Below are positions 9,702 to 17,496 of a stretch of 64,000 nt of DNA, in pieces. The notes below the pieces were generated by a model that saw nothing but the letters and a program-made list of their open reading frames with translations, had not been told where the DNA came from and searched no databases. The position numbers and the translations under genes were made by a program. The DNA is from Campylobacter avium LMG 24591. GTDB taxonomy: Bacteria; Campylobacterota; Campylobacteria; Campylobacterales; Campylobacteraceae. The stretch covers positions 1,426,001 through 1,490,000 of the forward strand of contig NZ_CP022347.1 of the NCBI RefSeq assembly GCF_002238335.1, in the 5' to 3' direction. Numbering within the stretch: the first letter of the stretch is position 1; the number at the start of each line of letters is the position of its first letter.

Positions 9702-10696
9702 TATCTATCCTTTAGAGCCTTGTAGGTTTTTTCTAGCATTTTTTCATCTTCTAAATCAGCTTTGATTCTTGTTTCTTCTTTTCTCTTTTTATCAAAGATT
9801 TCATATCTTTGCCTTACGACTTGCTCCATTTTTTCATTGGAAATGCTACCATTGCCCTTTAATATATCCTTGCCTTGAAAGGTAAGCAGACTATCTACAT
9901 TTTCTTTCCAAAAATCCATAGTCAAAGTTTTATTGTCTCTTACTCTAAGCTCTGCTGATTCCAAAAAGACATTGACAAGCCTATTTAAATTATCTAACTC
10001 ATCTTTAGAAAGATAGTTTTTAGCGATGATAATATCGCCCTTTCGCACCTTAGTCCCTTTCCAAGAAGTAAGCCCCATATTTGGCTCATTAGGATCGGCT
10101 CTTTTGCAGATTATTTCAGCCGCAGTTTGTTTGGTAATGGCATATAAAAGCTTGTTTTGCGTATTTGCAAAAAACATCTGCGTAGCCTTATCACTAGAAT
10201 CATAATCTACACACAAAGCAAATAAATCTCTTATCTTTTGATAAAACCTTTTCTCACTAGCTCGTATATCTCGTATTTGCTCTAATAGCTCATCAAAATA
10301 ATCCGTTCTGCCATTTGGATTTTTAAGCCTATCGCTATCGATGATAAAGCCTTTTTGTAGATAGCTCTTTAAGTGTTCATTAGCCCAGATTCTAAACTGC
10401 ACACCCCTTTTGCTTCGCACTCTAAAGCCAATGGCTAAAATCATCTCTAAAGAATAAAATTTTACTTTATATCGTTTGTTATCTTTAGCAGTTGTCAAGT
10501 ATTCCTTGACAACTGAATCTGCATTCAATTCACCTTCTTTAAGAATATTTGCGATATGCAAACTTACATTTTGCTTTGAGGTGTCAAAAAGCTTTGCGAT
10601 TAAATCCTGTGTGAGATACACACTCTCGCCAAACTCATATAACTCAACTTTAATTTTTTTATCTTGCGTGGTGTAGAGGATTAGGTTATTTTGCAT
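9701..10696 (-). CDS. RhuM-family protein
   Basis: 331 residues matching the RhuM ('virulence protein RhuM') family. The N-terminal winged-helix/KilA-like DNA-binding part includes YLTQDLIAKLFDTSKQNVSLH (residues about 28-48) and FYSLEMILAIGFRVRSKRG (about 80-98). The RhuM segment contains YFDELLEQIRDIRASEKRFYQ. The C-terminal tail is strongly charged and probably coiled. RhuM proteins are frequent passengers in R-M and genomic-island loci and their biochemical role is unknown. It is coupled by TAATG overlaps to both neighbours, so it is produced with Res and the putative nuclease. A regulatory or DNA-binding role is inference. Confidence 0.85.
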   Translation of the reverse strand: MQNNLILYTTQDKKIKVELYEFGESVYLTQDLIAKLFDTSKQNVSLHIANILKEGELNADSVVKEYLTTAKDNKRYKVKFYSLEMILAIGFRVRSKRGVQFRIWANEHLKSYLQKGFIIDSDRLKNPNGRTDYFDELLEQIRDIRASEKRFYQKIRDLFALCVDYDSSDKATQMFFANTQNKLLYAITKQTAAEIICKRADPNEPNMGLTSWKGTKVRKGDIIIAKNYLSKDELDNLNRLVNVFLESAELRVRDNKTLTMDFWKENVDSLLTFQGKDILKGNGSISNEKMEQVVRQRYEIFDKKRKEETRIKADLEDEKMLEKTYKALKDR

Positions 10697-11271
10697 TATT
10701 GATTACTTCCAAAAAACTCATATCCATCTATATCACATTTTCCATTATCATCTACTTCTATTTTACATTGAATTAGGTTATCCTCTGATGAATATGTAGG
10801 TCTTTTTTGTGACATAGAAGCCGGATAAAGAATAAGACTTTTTGCATTTTCTATGGCTGTATTAAAATCAATATTTTTACTGTATTTATGCAAATAACTT
10901 TTATAAAGATATTCAAAAAATATTTTAGAGCTTTCTATTTGTCGTTTAGCCTTTTCTCTAGTTTCCCTAGTGTTGCTAGATTTTATTTCACAAAAAAATA
11001 TTTTTAAATCTCTATTTTTTGTTAAGAGTACAATAAAATCACAAGATTCTATTCTATTTTCATTGTTACCAAATAAATTTGTGATTGGAGGACAATTCTT
11101 AATGTCCTGTTGAATAATTAAAACGTTATCTCTTTGGGCAAACTTGAAAGTGATTTCCTGTATTACACTTTCTTCTTCTTGTTCTTTAACAACAAGATGT
11201 ATACCTTTTTGCATAGCTTTCAGACTACCATGCAAACAATTTTTAAAATTTTGTAGCTCCTTATTTGTCAT
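10696..11271 (-). CDS. Unassigned protein with a possible PD-(D/E)xK nuclease core
   Basis: About 191 residues; no family recognised by name. The central part reads SCDFIVLL, then a short loop, then IFFCEIKSSNT. This D-x(n)-E-x-K arrangement on two hydrophobic strands is typical of PD-(D/E)xK nucleases. A lysine/arginine-rich helix follows. An in-frame start lies 24 bases upstream at 11295, but the ATG at 11271 has AGGAAA just before it and gives an 11-base overlap with the ATPase gene instead of 35. Genes encoding an ABC-type ATPase followed by a small nuclease are a recurring defence arrangement, so a joint ATPase-nuclease function is a reasonable inference, not shown here. Confidence 0.6.
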   Translation of the reverse strand: MTNKELQNFKNCLHGSLKAMQKGIHLVVKEQEEESVIQEITFKFAQRDNVLIIQQDIKNCPPITNLFGNNENRIESCDFIVLLTKNRDLKIFFCEIKSSNTRETREKAKRQIESSKIFFEYLYKSYLHKYSKNIDFNTAIENAKSLILYPASMSQKRPTYSSEDNLIQCKIEVDDNGKCDIDGYEFFGSNQ

Positions 11272-12667
11272 CTTGTTTCCTATACATTTTTTCAAAAATC
11301 AAGCCTTGATTTTCATTCTGCCATTCAATGGCTTCATCAAAGGTTTCCATAAAAATACCTTGCTTCTGTGTTATATTCACTTTTTCTAAAGTATTTTTTC
11401 CTTGAATATTTTTTGCTACATATGCCTTAATCTTGTCGCTATTTAATTTATATTCTTTGCAATAACCCCTATTTTTAAGCTTTTGTATTGCTTGGTCTGT
11501 TAGATTGCTAAGCATGATACAATTACTCAATTCTCTCACAATATAATCACTATGAGTGGTGATAAAAATTTTAATCCCCGCATTTGCTAGTAATGCAAAA
11601 AGTCTTGCCAGCAGAATCTGATTTTTAGGATGCAAGTTAAGCTCTGGCTCATCTATCATCAAAATATCGCCTTGTTGTGCTTGATGTAAAATATAAAAAT
11701 ATAACATCAATAAAGATCTAGCTGAACTTGAAGCTACTTCAATATTGAAAAATTTTTTACTACCTTTTGGCTGAAATAAAATACCATAATCTGTAGCTTT
11801 ATACTTTCCACCCACAATATTTCCCAATAAATTCAGGATATTTTTATATCTTTCTTTGTCTTTCTTAAACATACTTTCTAATTTTGTTTTTTGTTGTATA
11901 TCTCTTATAAAATTTATATTGTCTCTTACGGGTTTTGGATAAAGCTGATTTTTTTCTTCTAATTTTTTTTGAAACTCAAATAAATCAACATCTTCTTCTT
12001 TTAGCATTTTTTGCATAGCTTCTAATTTTGCTATTTTAATAAAATCTAATTCATCTTGAAAAATAGAAGCCCCTGTTCTTTCAACACTTAAAATAAAATT
12101 TTTTATAAAAATATAACTTAATAAAGAATCAAGAAATATAATCAAATATTCATCAAATTTAAGTTCATTTAAATCAAAAAAACCAATACCATCATCGTAT
12201 ACTATATGCTTAACCTTTATCCTACGTTTTTGACTTAAATTCAAATCTTCTAGGTATTGTTTTATAGACTTTTTCACGCTTTCTAAAGATATTTGAATAG
12301 TTGCTTTAAAATCCGCATTTTCAAAATCCTCATTTTTCCCAGCTAAAATTTTTACAAGTATACGATCACGATATAATCTCGTTTTGTTGCTTATATGGTT
12401 TTCTAGTTTATCTTTAATATCGACATATGTTAATTTTCTTTCTCGTTTATTTTTAATATTCTCTTCTTCTAGTTTGTCAGTATCAAAAAGCTTTCTTCTT
12501 CTAATAAACAATCCTTCTCTAGCCAATCTCATAAAATCCAAATAACCATATAAACTATAAGTTGCATAAGTTTTTCCAGTATTATTTTCACCGCAAATTA
12601 AAGTAATATCGCCTATTTCAAATTCAGCTTCATCAAGCATTCCTATATTTTTTAGTTGAATTTTCAT
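11261..12667 (-). CDS. AAA/ABC-type ATPase, OLD-like defence ATPase
   Basis: 468 residues. Walker A is LICGENNTGKTYATY (near residue 24). The central region is a long helical, charged insertion. Walker B is DILMIDEPELNLHPKNQ (near 342), followed by the H-loop FITTHSDYIVREL (near 375). This is the AAA_15/AAA_21 pattern of OLD- and RecF-like ATPases. No TOPRIM domain follows, unlike class 1 OLD nucleases; the nuclease function may come from the next gene. It starts two bases after the mod stop with an SD-like GGGAGAGG inside the mod tail. It is likely part of the anti-phage unit; the trigger and target are unknown. Confidence 0.8.
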   Translation of the reverse strand: MKIQLKNIGMLDEAEFEIGDITLICGENNTGKTYATYSLYGYLDFMRLAREGLFIRRRKLFDTDKLEEENIKNKRERKLTYVDIKDKLENHISNKTRLYRDRILVKILAGKNEDFENADFKATIQISLESVKKSIKQYLEDLNLSQKRRIKVKHIVYDDGIGFFDLNELKFDEYLIIFLDSLLSYIFIKNFILSVERTGASIFQDELDFIKIAKLEAMQKMLKEEDVDLFEFQKKLEEKNQLYPKPVRDNINFIRDIQQKTKLESMFKKDKERYKNILNLLGNIVGGKYKATDYGILFQPKGSKKFFNIEVASSSARSLLMLYFYILHQAQQGDILMIDEPELNLHPKNQILLARLFALLANAGIKIFITTHSDYIVRELSNCIMLSNLTDQAIQKLKNRGYCKEYKLNSDKIKAYVAKNIQGKNTLEKVNITQKQGIFMETFDEAIEWQNENQGLIFEKMYRKQDDK

Positions 12668-12668
12668 T

Positions 12669-15305
12669 TTACCTCTCCCACCAAATGAGATTTGTTAGCT
12701 TTGGGTATTTGCATAAATCCACGCTATCACTAGATACTATATCGCCATTGTCAAATTCTACGCATTCTATGCCTTTAGAATCTAAAAAGAGTCTTTGTAT
12801 CTTTAGCCCTAAAACATTTGCCATAGTATGCAGTATATCAAAATTTTCTCTATACCCGCTCATATCTAAGTTTATCGCCTCGGCTTTTTTTAGTCCTTTT
12901 ATGAGTTTTCTTGATTTGCGGTAGTCAATGATTGAATCTTTATCTAGCACATACTCGCAGTTACTTAAACTTTCCTCATAAGATTCTAACTCATAATATC
13001 TAAAAGCAATAGATATGGGATTTACTTGTTTAGCATTTTTTAACTCCCCATTTTTCCATTCACTACTAAAGGCTACTTTTTTAATGCGGGGGATAATCAC
13101 ATTATAAAAATGCTCTCCCATTTCTACAAGCACAAATTTACGCTTACTTCCCTCTCTATTTAGCTCTAGCACAGCATGAGCGGTTGTGCCACTCCCACCA
13201 AAAAAATCCAAGATAGTAGAATCTTGACTTGTCATTTCTAAAAATTGTTGCACCACATAAATACTTTTTGGTGTATTTTGTGATACATCAATGTTTAAAA
13301 TATTTTTTAACAATTCTGTTCCATATTCTGGATTTGAAAATAAATTATCTGTCCACAATGTTGTTGGCTTGGCTTTTTCTAAATAAGGCGTATATATTTT
13401 GCCACTCTTAAATATATAACTATGCAACTCCTGTTTTACTCTATTAAATTCTCTTTGCCATACTAACAGCTCGTGTGTTCTACTCTTTGGGAGAATAAAA
13501 TTAAAACCTTGTTGTTTATATTTAATTTCCAATTGTTCTATAAAATCATCATTAAATTTTTTTGTGTTCTTATTATAGATTTGTTTATATTCCTCATCTG
13601 TAATCATAAATAATTTATTATCTTTTTCAAGTATTGGAAAGTAGCGAAATGGTCTTTCTTCTCTCCTTGAATTTGTTCCTGTTCTTATCAATGCGGTGTC
13701 ATTTTTTTGCTTGTTAATTTTTGGAATCTCAATATTAAAGCTTGTATTATCACTCTTACAATACAAGAGATTATATTCTGATGTTTTTGAAATATTATTA
13801 GCAACTCTACCTTGCGGATTGCATAATACGCTATTAGTTAAAATGTGGTTATCGACACCGAAAACCTCATCACACAAGCAACCCAAATTAAATAACTCTA
13901 TATCATCAATAGCTATATTAATTAAGCCCCGTTCACTTAAAAATTCCTTTGCTAATTCCAAACGATTTGCCATCATAGAAAGCCAAGTAGAATCCTTAAA
14001 ATTGTTTTTATAAATAATCTCACTTGCTGGGGCATTATATGGCGGGTCGATGTAGATTAAATCTACCTTGTTTTGATACTTTGGCAGCAAGGTATTGAGA
14101 GCTTGGAAATTATCAGCTTTTATCAGTTCTCCATTTAGGATAGATTCTATATCCTCAAATGTGCTTAGAATCTTGTATTTTGTCGTTTTACTAAAATGCT
14201 TGGTATCAAGGGGTAGAAATTTGTATTTTTCATCACTAATATTTTTGATTTCAAAATGTTCATCTACTAGCTTTAGCTCCTGCCATTCTTTGATTTGCTG
14301 TTTAAAGCCTGTGTCTTGAAAGATAGATTCTAGTATTTGCTCTGAATCTCTAGCGTGATTGTAGATAATATCAAGGCTAAAGATATACTCCACTTTCTTA
14401 GCAAACTTTGGCTTACACCAAATAGCTTTTAGCTCATCTTCAAAATCTGCTATGTAATCAATAATGCTAAAGGCTACTTTTTTAAGAGTATTTAACTCTT
14501 CAATTTTCTCTTGTCGCCACTGCGTAATATCATCTAGCACATAGTTACATAGCCATAGATTAAACTGCTCTTGTAAAAAGGCTCTTGCGTTTTTATGGAT
14601 AAAGAAGTCTATTTCATTTTGCCTTTTATAAGAGCTTAGAATCTTTTTTATTTCTTCTTCTTGTAGCTGTATTTTCTTATCTTTTAGGGATTTGATAAAT
14701 TCATCACTTAAATCACTGCTATTTTGTTTAAAAACATTAGAAAGCTCTTTTAGGCTTTCTTTATCGTTTAGTACATAGATTCTTATATTTTCCTCTATTG
14801 CAAATTTAAAAATAGCCTTGTTTTTAGCATTATCGGCATTTGGGATAAAATGGCTTGTGTCAAAGATGAAAGTATATTTGGAATCTTGGCTTGTAATCTC
14901 TGCATCGTGATAAAGCGTGTCGGATTTCACATAGTAGAGATTTTGGGTTTTATAAAAAAGGCTTGTGTCTTTTGAGTTGGTATAGACTTTGGCATAGATG
15001 TTTTTATGCATCGGTGTATCGTAGAAAAAGGGCGTGCCTGTCTCGTTGAGATAGCTTGAAAAGAAATTATAGAGCTTGGTGTAGATATTGTGATTTAGCT
15101 CCTCTTTTTCTAAGAGGGTTTTGATATGCTGAAAATACTTTGATTTCATTTGCAATAAATTGATAAAGCCACTCTTTTTGAGGGCTTCCTTTGAACCTGA
15201 ATATTGTGAGTCCGAATCTTGCGAAAATAAATCTTTTGAATCTTGTATCTGCACACCAAGATAGCTATTTTCTAGCTGTGATAAAAAGGCTTGTTTGTAG
15301 TCCAT
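12669..15305 (-). CDS. Type III-like DNA methyltransferase (Mod)
   Basis: 878 residues. The beta-class methyltransferase order is seen: motif IV LIYIDPPYN (near residue 418), then motif I ILDFFGGSGTTAHAV (near 698), with ELNREGSKRKFVLVEMGE after it. A long N-terminal extension of about 390 residues with no motif I recognise precedes this, longer than in classical Mod proteins. It would methylate adenine and protect the host against the Res at 6813-9701. First gene of the five-gene unit; AAGGAAG precedes the ATG. No repeat tract that would make it phase-variable is visible in the coding region. Confidence 0.9.
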   Translation of the reverse strand: MDYKQAFLSQLENSYLGVQIQDSKDLFSQDSDSQYSGSKEALKKSGFINLLQMKSKYFQHIKTLLEKEELNHNIYTKLYNFFSSYLNETGTPFFYDTPMHKNIYAKVYTNSKDTSLFYKTQNLYYVKSDTLYHDAEITSQDSKYTFIFDTSHFIPNADNAKNKAIFKFAIEENIRIYVLNDKESLKELSNVFKQNSSDLSDEFIKSLKDKKIQLQEEEIKKILSSYKRQNEIDFFIHKNARAFLQEQFNLWLCNYVLDDITQWRQEKIEELNTLKKVAFSIIDYIADFEDELKAIWCKPKFAKKVEYIFSLDIIYNHARDSEQILESIFQDTGFKQQIKEWQELKLVDEHFEIKNISDEKYKFLPLDTKHFSKTTKYKILSTFEDIESILNGELIKADNFQALNTLLPKYQNKVDLIYIDPPYNAPASEIIYKNNFKDSTWLSMMANRLELAKEFLSERGLINIAIDDIELFNLGCLCDEVFGVDNHILTNSVLCNPQGRVANNISKTSEYNLLYCKSDNTSFNIEIPKINKQKNDTALIRTGTNSRREERPFRYFPILEKDNKLFMITDEEYKQIYNKNTKKFNDDFIEQLEIKYKQQGFNFILPKSRTHELLVWQREFNRVKQELHSYIFKSGKIYTPYLEKAKPTTLWTDNLFSNPEYGTELLKNILNIDVSQNTPKSIYVVQQFLEMTSQDSTILDFFGGSGTTAHAVLELNREGSKRKFVLVEMGEHFYNVIIPRIKKVAFSSEWKNGELKNAKQVNPISIAFRYYELESYEESLSNCEYVLDKDSIIDYRKSRKLIKGLKKAEAINLDMSGYRENFDILHTMANVLGLKIQRLFLDSKGIECVEFDNGDIVSSDSVDLCKYPKLTNLIWWER

Positions 15306-15414
15306 ATCCTTGCTTCCTTAATAGTTTTGCTTATATTATTTGTTTTTGCCTATGCAATTTTTACATTTTTTAGCTTTTTTTGTGCTTTTTTGCTAGATTC
15401 TAGATTCTGTAAAT

Positions 15415-15480
15415 ACGTCATATTGAGCGTAGCGAAATATCTAAGGATTCTAGAATCTCTAAAGAGTCTTCATATAGTCA
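15415..15480. repeat. Intergenic dispersed-element-like sequence
   Basis: The non-coding stretch 15306-15623 upstream of mod contains ATTGAGCGTAGCGAAATATC next to the palindrome GATTCTAGAATC. Sequences of this type are familiar to me as dispersed intergenic elements in enterohepatic Helicobacter genomes. Only one copy is visible in this window, so repetition cannot be shown here. The rest of the stretch holds the left direct repeat and the mod leader. Confidence 0.35.
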
Positions 15481-15518
15481 TTGCAAACTTTGCTATGTAA
15501 AGTTTAGAATCTCATTTC

Positions 15519-15560
15519 ACTTTCTCCCGTCCTCTAGCACTTTGGAATCTCCATTAGAAT
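15519..15560. repeat. Left 42-bp direct repeat flanking the DUF262 islet
   Basis: Matches 17499-17540 at 41 of 42 positions. The right copy is the authentic 3' end of the carboxynorspermidine synthase-like gene. This left copy is a detached duplicate of that gene's tail, including the last codons and a stop (TGA here, TAA at the right copy). It marks the boundary of a 1.98-kb inserted or duplicated unit. Confidence 0.85.
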
Positions 15561-15623
15561 TAATTAAATATTATAACATAGGATAAATTTGCTATTTATT
15601 TTTATACTCATTAAATGTAGCAA

Positions 15624-15818
15624 TTATAGTATATAAGTGATGATTTTGTATTCCACATCATTTTCCTCTAAAAATTTCTTTACACCATAGTCAAGATTTT
15701 CACAGCTGCTTATGAAAACCCGCCTTACATTCTTTTTAGCAAATATTTTTTGGTTTTTTTCTAAATACGCTGCACAATCGCCCCAGGAATGTATAAATGG
15801 TAGGGGATTTGCAAACAC
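15624..15818 (-). CDS. Small protein of unknown function, probably a 3' gene fragment
   Basis: 64 residues from a GTG start. Recognisable features are WGDCAAYLEKNQ and VFISSCENLDYGVKKFLEEN. I do not recognise the family. The frame stays open about 14 codons upstream of the GTG to a stop near the DUF262 stop codon, with no ATG and no convincing ribosome site, so this may be the surviving 3' end of a longer gene. A second, broken copy lies at 6600-6790. It sits 35 bases after the DUF262 gene inside the direct-repeat-bounded islet. Codon substitution relative to the broken copy preserves the SCENLDYGV core, which argues the reading frame was once real. Confidence 0.5.
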   Translation of the reverse strand: MFANPLPFIHSWGDCAAYLEKNQKIFAKKNVRRVFISSCENLDYGVKKFLEENDVEYKIITYIL

Positions 15819-15852
15819 CTTTGTTTTATCTGCGTATTCTTTCAGTTTAAAA

Positions 15853-17466
15853 TTATGATTTAATTCTCTTTAAAATCTCATCAGCCAATACACTAGCACG
15901 TTTATTTAAAAATTTATCGTAATCATCATCTAATATACCAAAGTCTTTTAAGTCGATATAATGCGTTTTTAAGCTCTGTTCTAACTCTGGATTATCTTTA
16001 AGAAAATCTTTTATATAAATGCTTGGAGCTTTGTCTTTTATGACTCTTTTGTTAATATAGTCATCAACCAAAGTAATATTAGCCAAGCAATTTATCTCAT
16101 CTTCATCATATTTATTCAACTTTTTCAAATATGCCTTTGGAAAAAAGTGATGATAGTTTTTGGAACTTGCAATATTTAGCCAAGAATTATCAAGTCTCAC
16201 AGATGAGTTGTCATTAAATTTTTTGGGCTCTTTATAAGCAAGAATGCATAATGCTGCCTTATACCAAGCACTAGAGGTTGAAAATCCACTTTTAAGCCTC
16301 TCTTCATAATGTTTCTTAGATTCATCACAATTAATCTCTTTTGTGAAATCTATCTTTTCATTTTTGCAAATTTTTTCTACAAGTTTTATATCTTCATTAA
16401 GCTTTGATTCTGTGCTAGAAGAAAACCTTTCTCCAAAGGCTGCCCTAAAAAAATATATGTGTAGATTCTCGAGTTGCTTTTTTGTTGGCGGTTTTTTATC
16501 GTTAATATAATAAAAATATGCAAAAGGAATAATAAGAGCATAATATGGTAAAAGCTTTGAAGAAGGGATCTTTAAAGAATCTTGAATCTTTTCAATGGCA
16601 TGTTTTAGACATTCTACAACACGATCCCATTTTTCTATAAAGCTATGTTTATCTATTGACAAAATTGCCTCTCTTTTTGCACTCTTTTTTAGAATCAATG
16701 CCATAAGTTGCAAAATAATATTTTTATTTTCTGCGATAGACTCATATCCACTGCGTTCCAAGTCTTTAATAAGAATATCAAATTTTTCTTCTAAGTCAAA
16801 ACCCTCTTGCTCTTTTGTTGCTTCAGTATATATCTTTGCATTCACAATTTCAAAAAGCGTAAGCTCTTTACCACTTGTGTTGATTCTTGTAAAAATATCA
16901 GCTATCTTATCTAAAGACTGGTTTTCAATCTCTATGGTAGAAAATTCATAGTTTTCTATTCGTTTCCTTAGCTCATTAGCTTGATTAGCAATATCTCTGC
17001 CAAATTCATCGCTAATTTCCAAAATATCCCTATTCATCAAATCATAAAAACTAATATGCTTTTGCGGTTTATCACACACGCAAACATCATCGTCATTTTC
17101 TACATTCTTATCTAAATCTATAAATATTTCTTTGTAGTCATTTTTATCTATTTTTAATCCTTTAATGGCCAAGTATAGGGAAGTAATTCTTTGTTGTCCA
17201 TCAAGTATATAATAAACAAAATCACCTTCTTCAATCTCTTTTAAAATTTCTCCACCGAGCTTTTTAAGCGATTTTAATCGCTCTTTAGTTTTCCACAAAA
17301 TAAAGCTTCCAACAGGATAACCTTTAAGTAAGCTTTCAATCAATTTTGCACTTTTATTCTTATCCCAAACAAAATCTCTTTGAAATTTTGGAATCTGATA
17401 GATGCCATTTTCAATATTTCTTATGATATCATCATATCTTCTACTAATGGGTTTTGGTTGTTGCAT
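15853..17466 (-). CDS. DUF262 protein with C-terminal HNH-like domain (GmrSD-like)
   Basis: 537 residues. The N-terminal DUF262 (ParB/Srx-like) domain shows YQIPKFQRDFVWDKNKSAKL (near residue 18), YYILDGQQRITSLYLA (near 85) and FTRINTSGKELTLFEIVNAK (near 188). The C-terminal HNH-type nuclease region contains YHHFFPKAYLKK (near 437) and CLANITLVDDYINKR. This resembles single-chain relatives of GmrS/GmrD type IV restriction enzymes, which cut modified phage DNA in a nucleotide-dependent way; the exact target is unknown. AAGGAG precedes the ATG. The gene and the small ORF after it are enclosed by direct repeats of the neighbouring gene's 3' end, which indicates a recent, self-contained insertion. 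Confidence 0.85.
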   Translation of the reverse strand: MQQPKPISRRYDDIIRNIENGIYQIPKFQRDFVWDKNKSAKLIESLLKGYPVGSFILWKTKERLKSLKKLGGEILKEIEEGDFVYYILDGQQRITSLYLAIKGLKIDKNDYKEIFIDLDKNVENDDDVCVCDKPQKHISFYDLMNRDILEISDEFGRDIANQANELRKRIENYEFSTIEIENQSLDKIADIFTRINTSGKELTLFEIVNAKIYTEATKEQEGFDLEEKFDILIKDLERSGYESIAENKNIILQLMALILKKSAKREAILSIDKHSFIEKWDRVVECLKHAIEKIQDSLKIPSSKLLPYYALIIPFAYFYYINDKKPPTKKQLENLHIYFFRAAFGERFSSSTESKLNEDIKLVEKICKNEKIDFTKEINCDESKKHYEERLKSGFSTSSAWYKAALCILAYKEPKKFNDNSSVRLDNSWLNIASSKNYHHFFPKAYLKKLNKYDEDEINCLANITLVDDYINKRVIKDKAPSIYIKDFLKDNPELEQSLKTHYIDLKDFGILDDDYDKFLNKRASVLADEILKRIKS

Positions 17467-17496
17467 AATATCTCCTTGTAATCAAAATATATTTTT

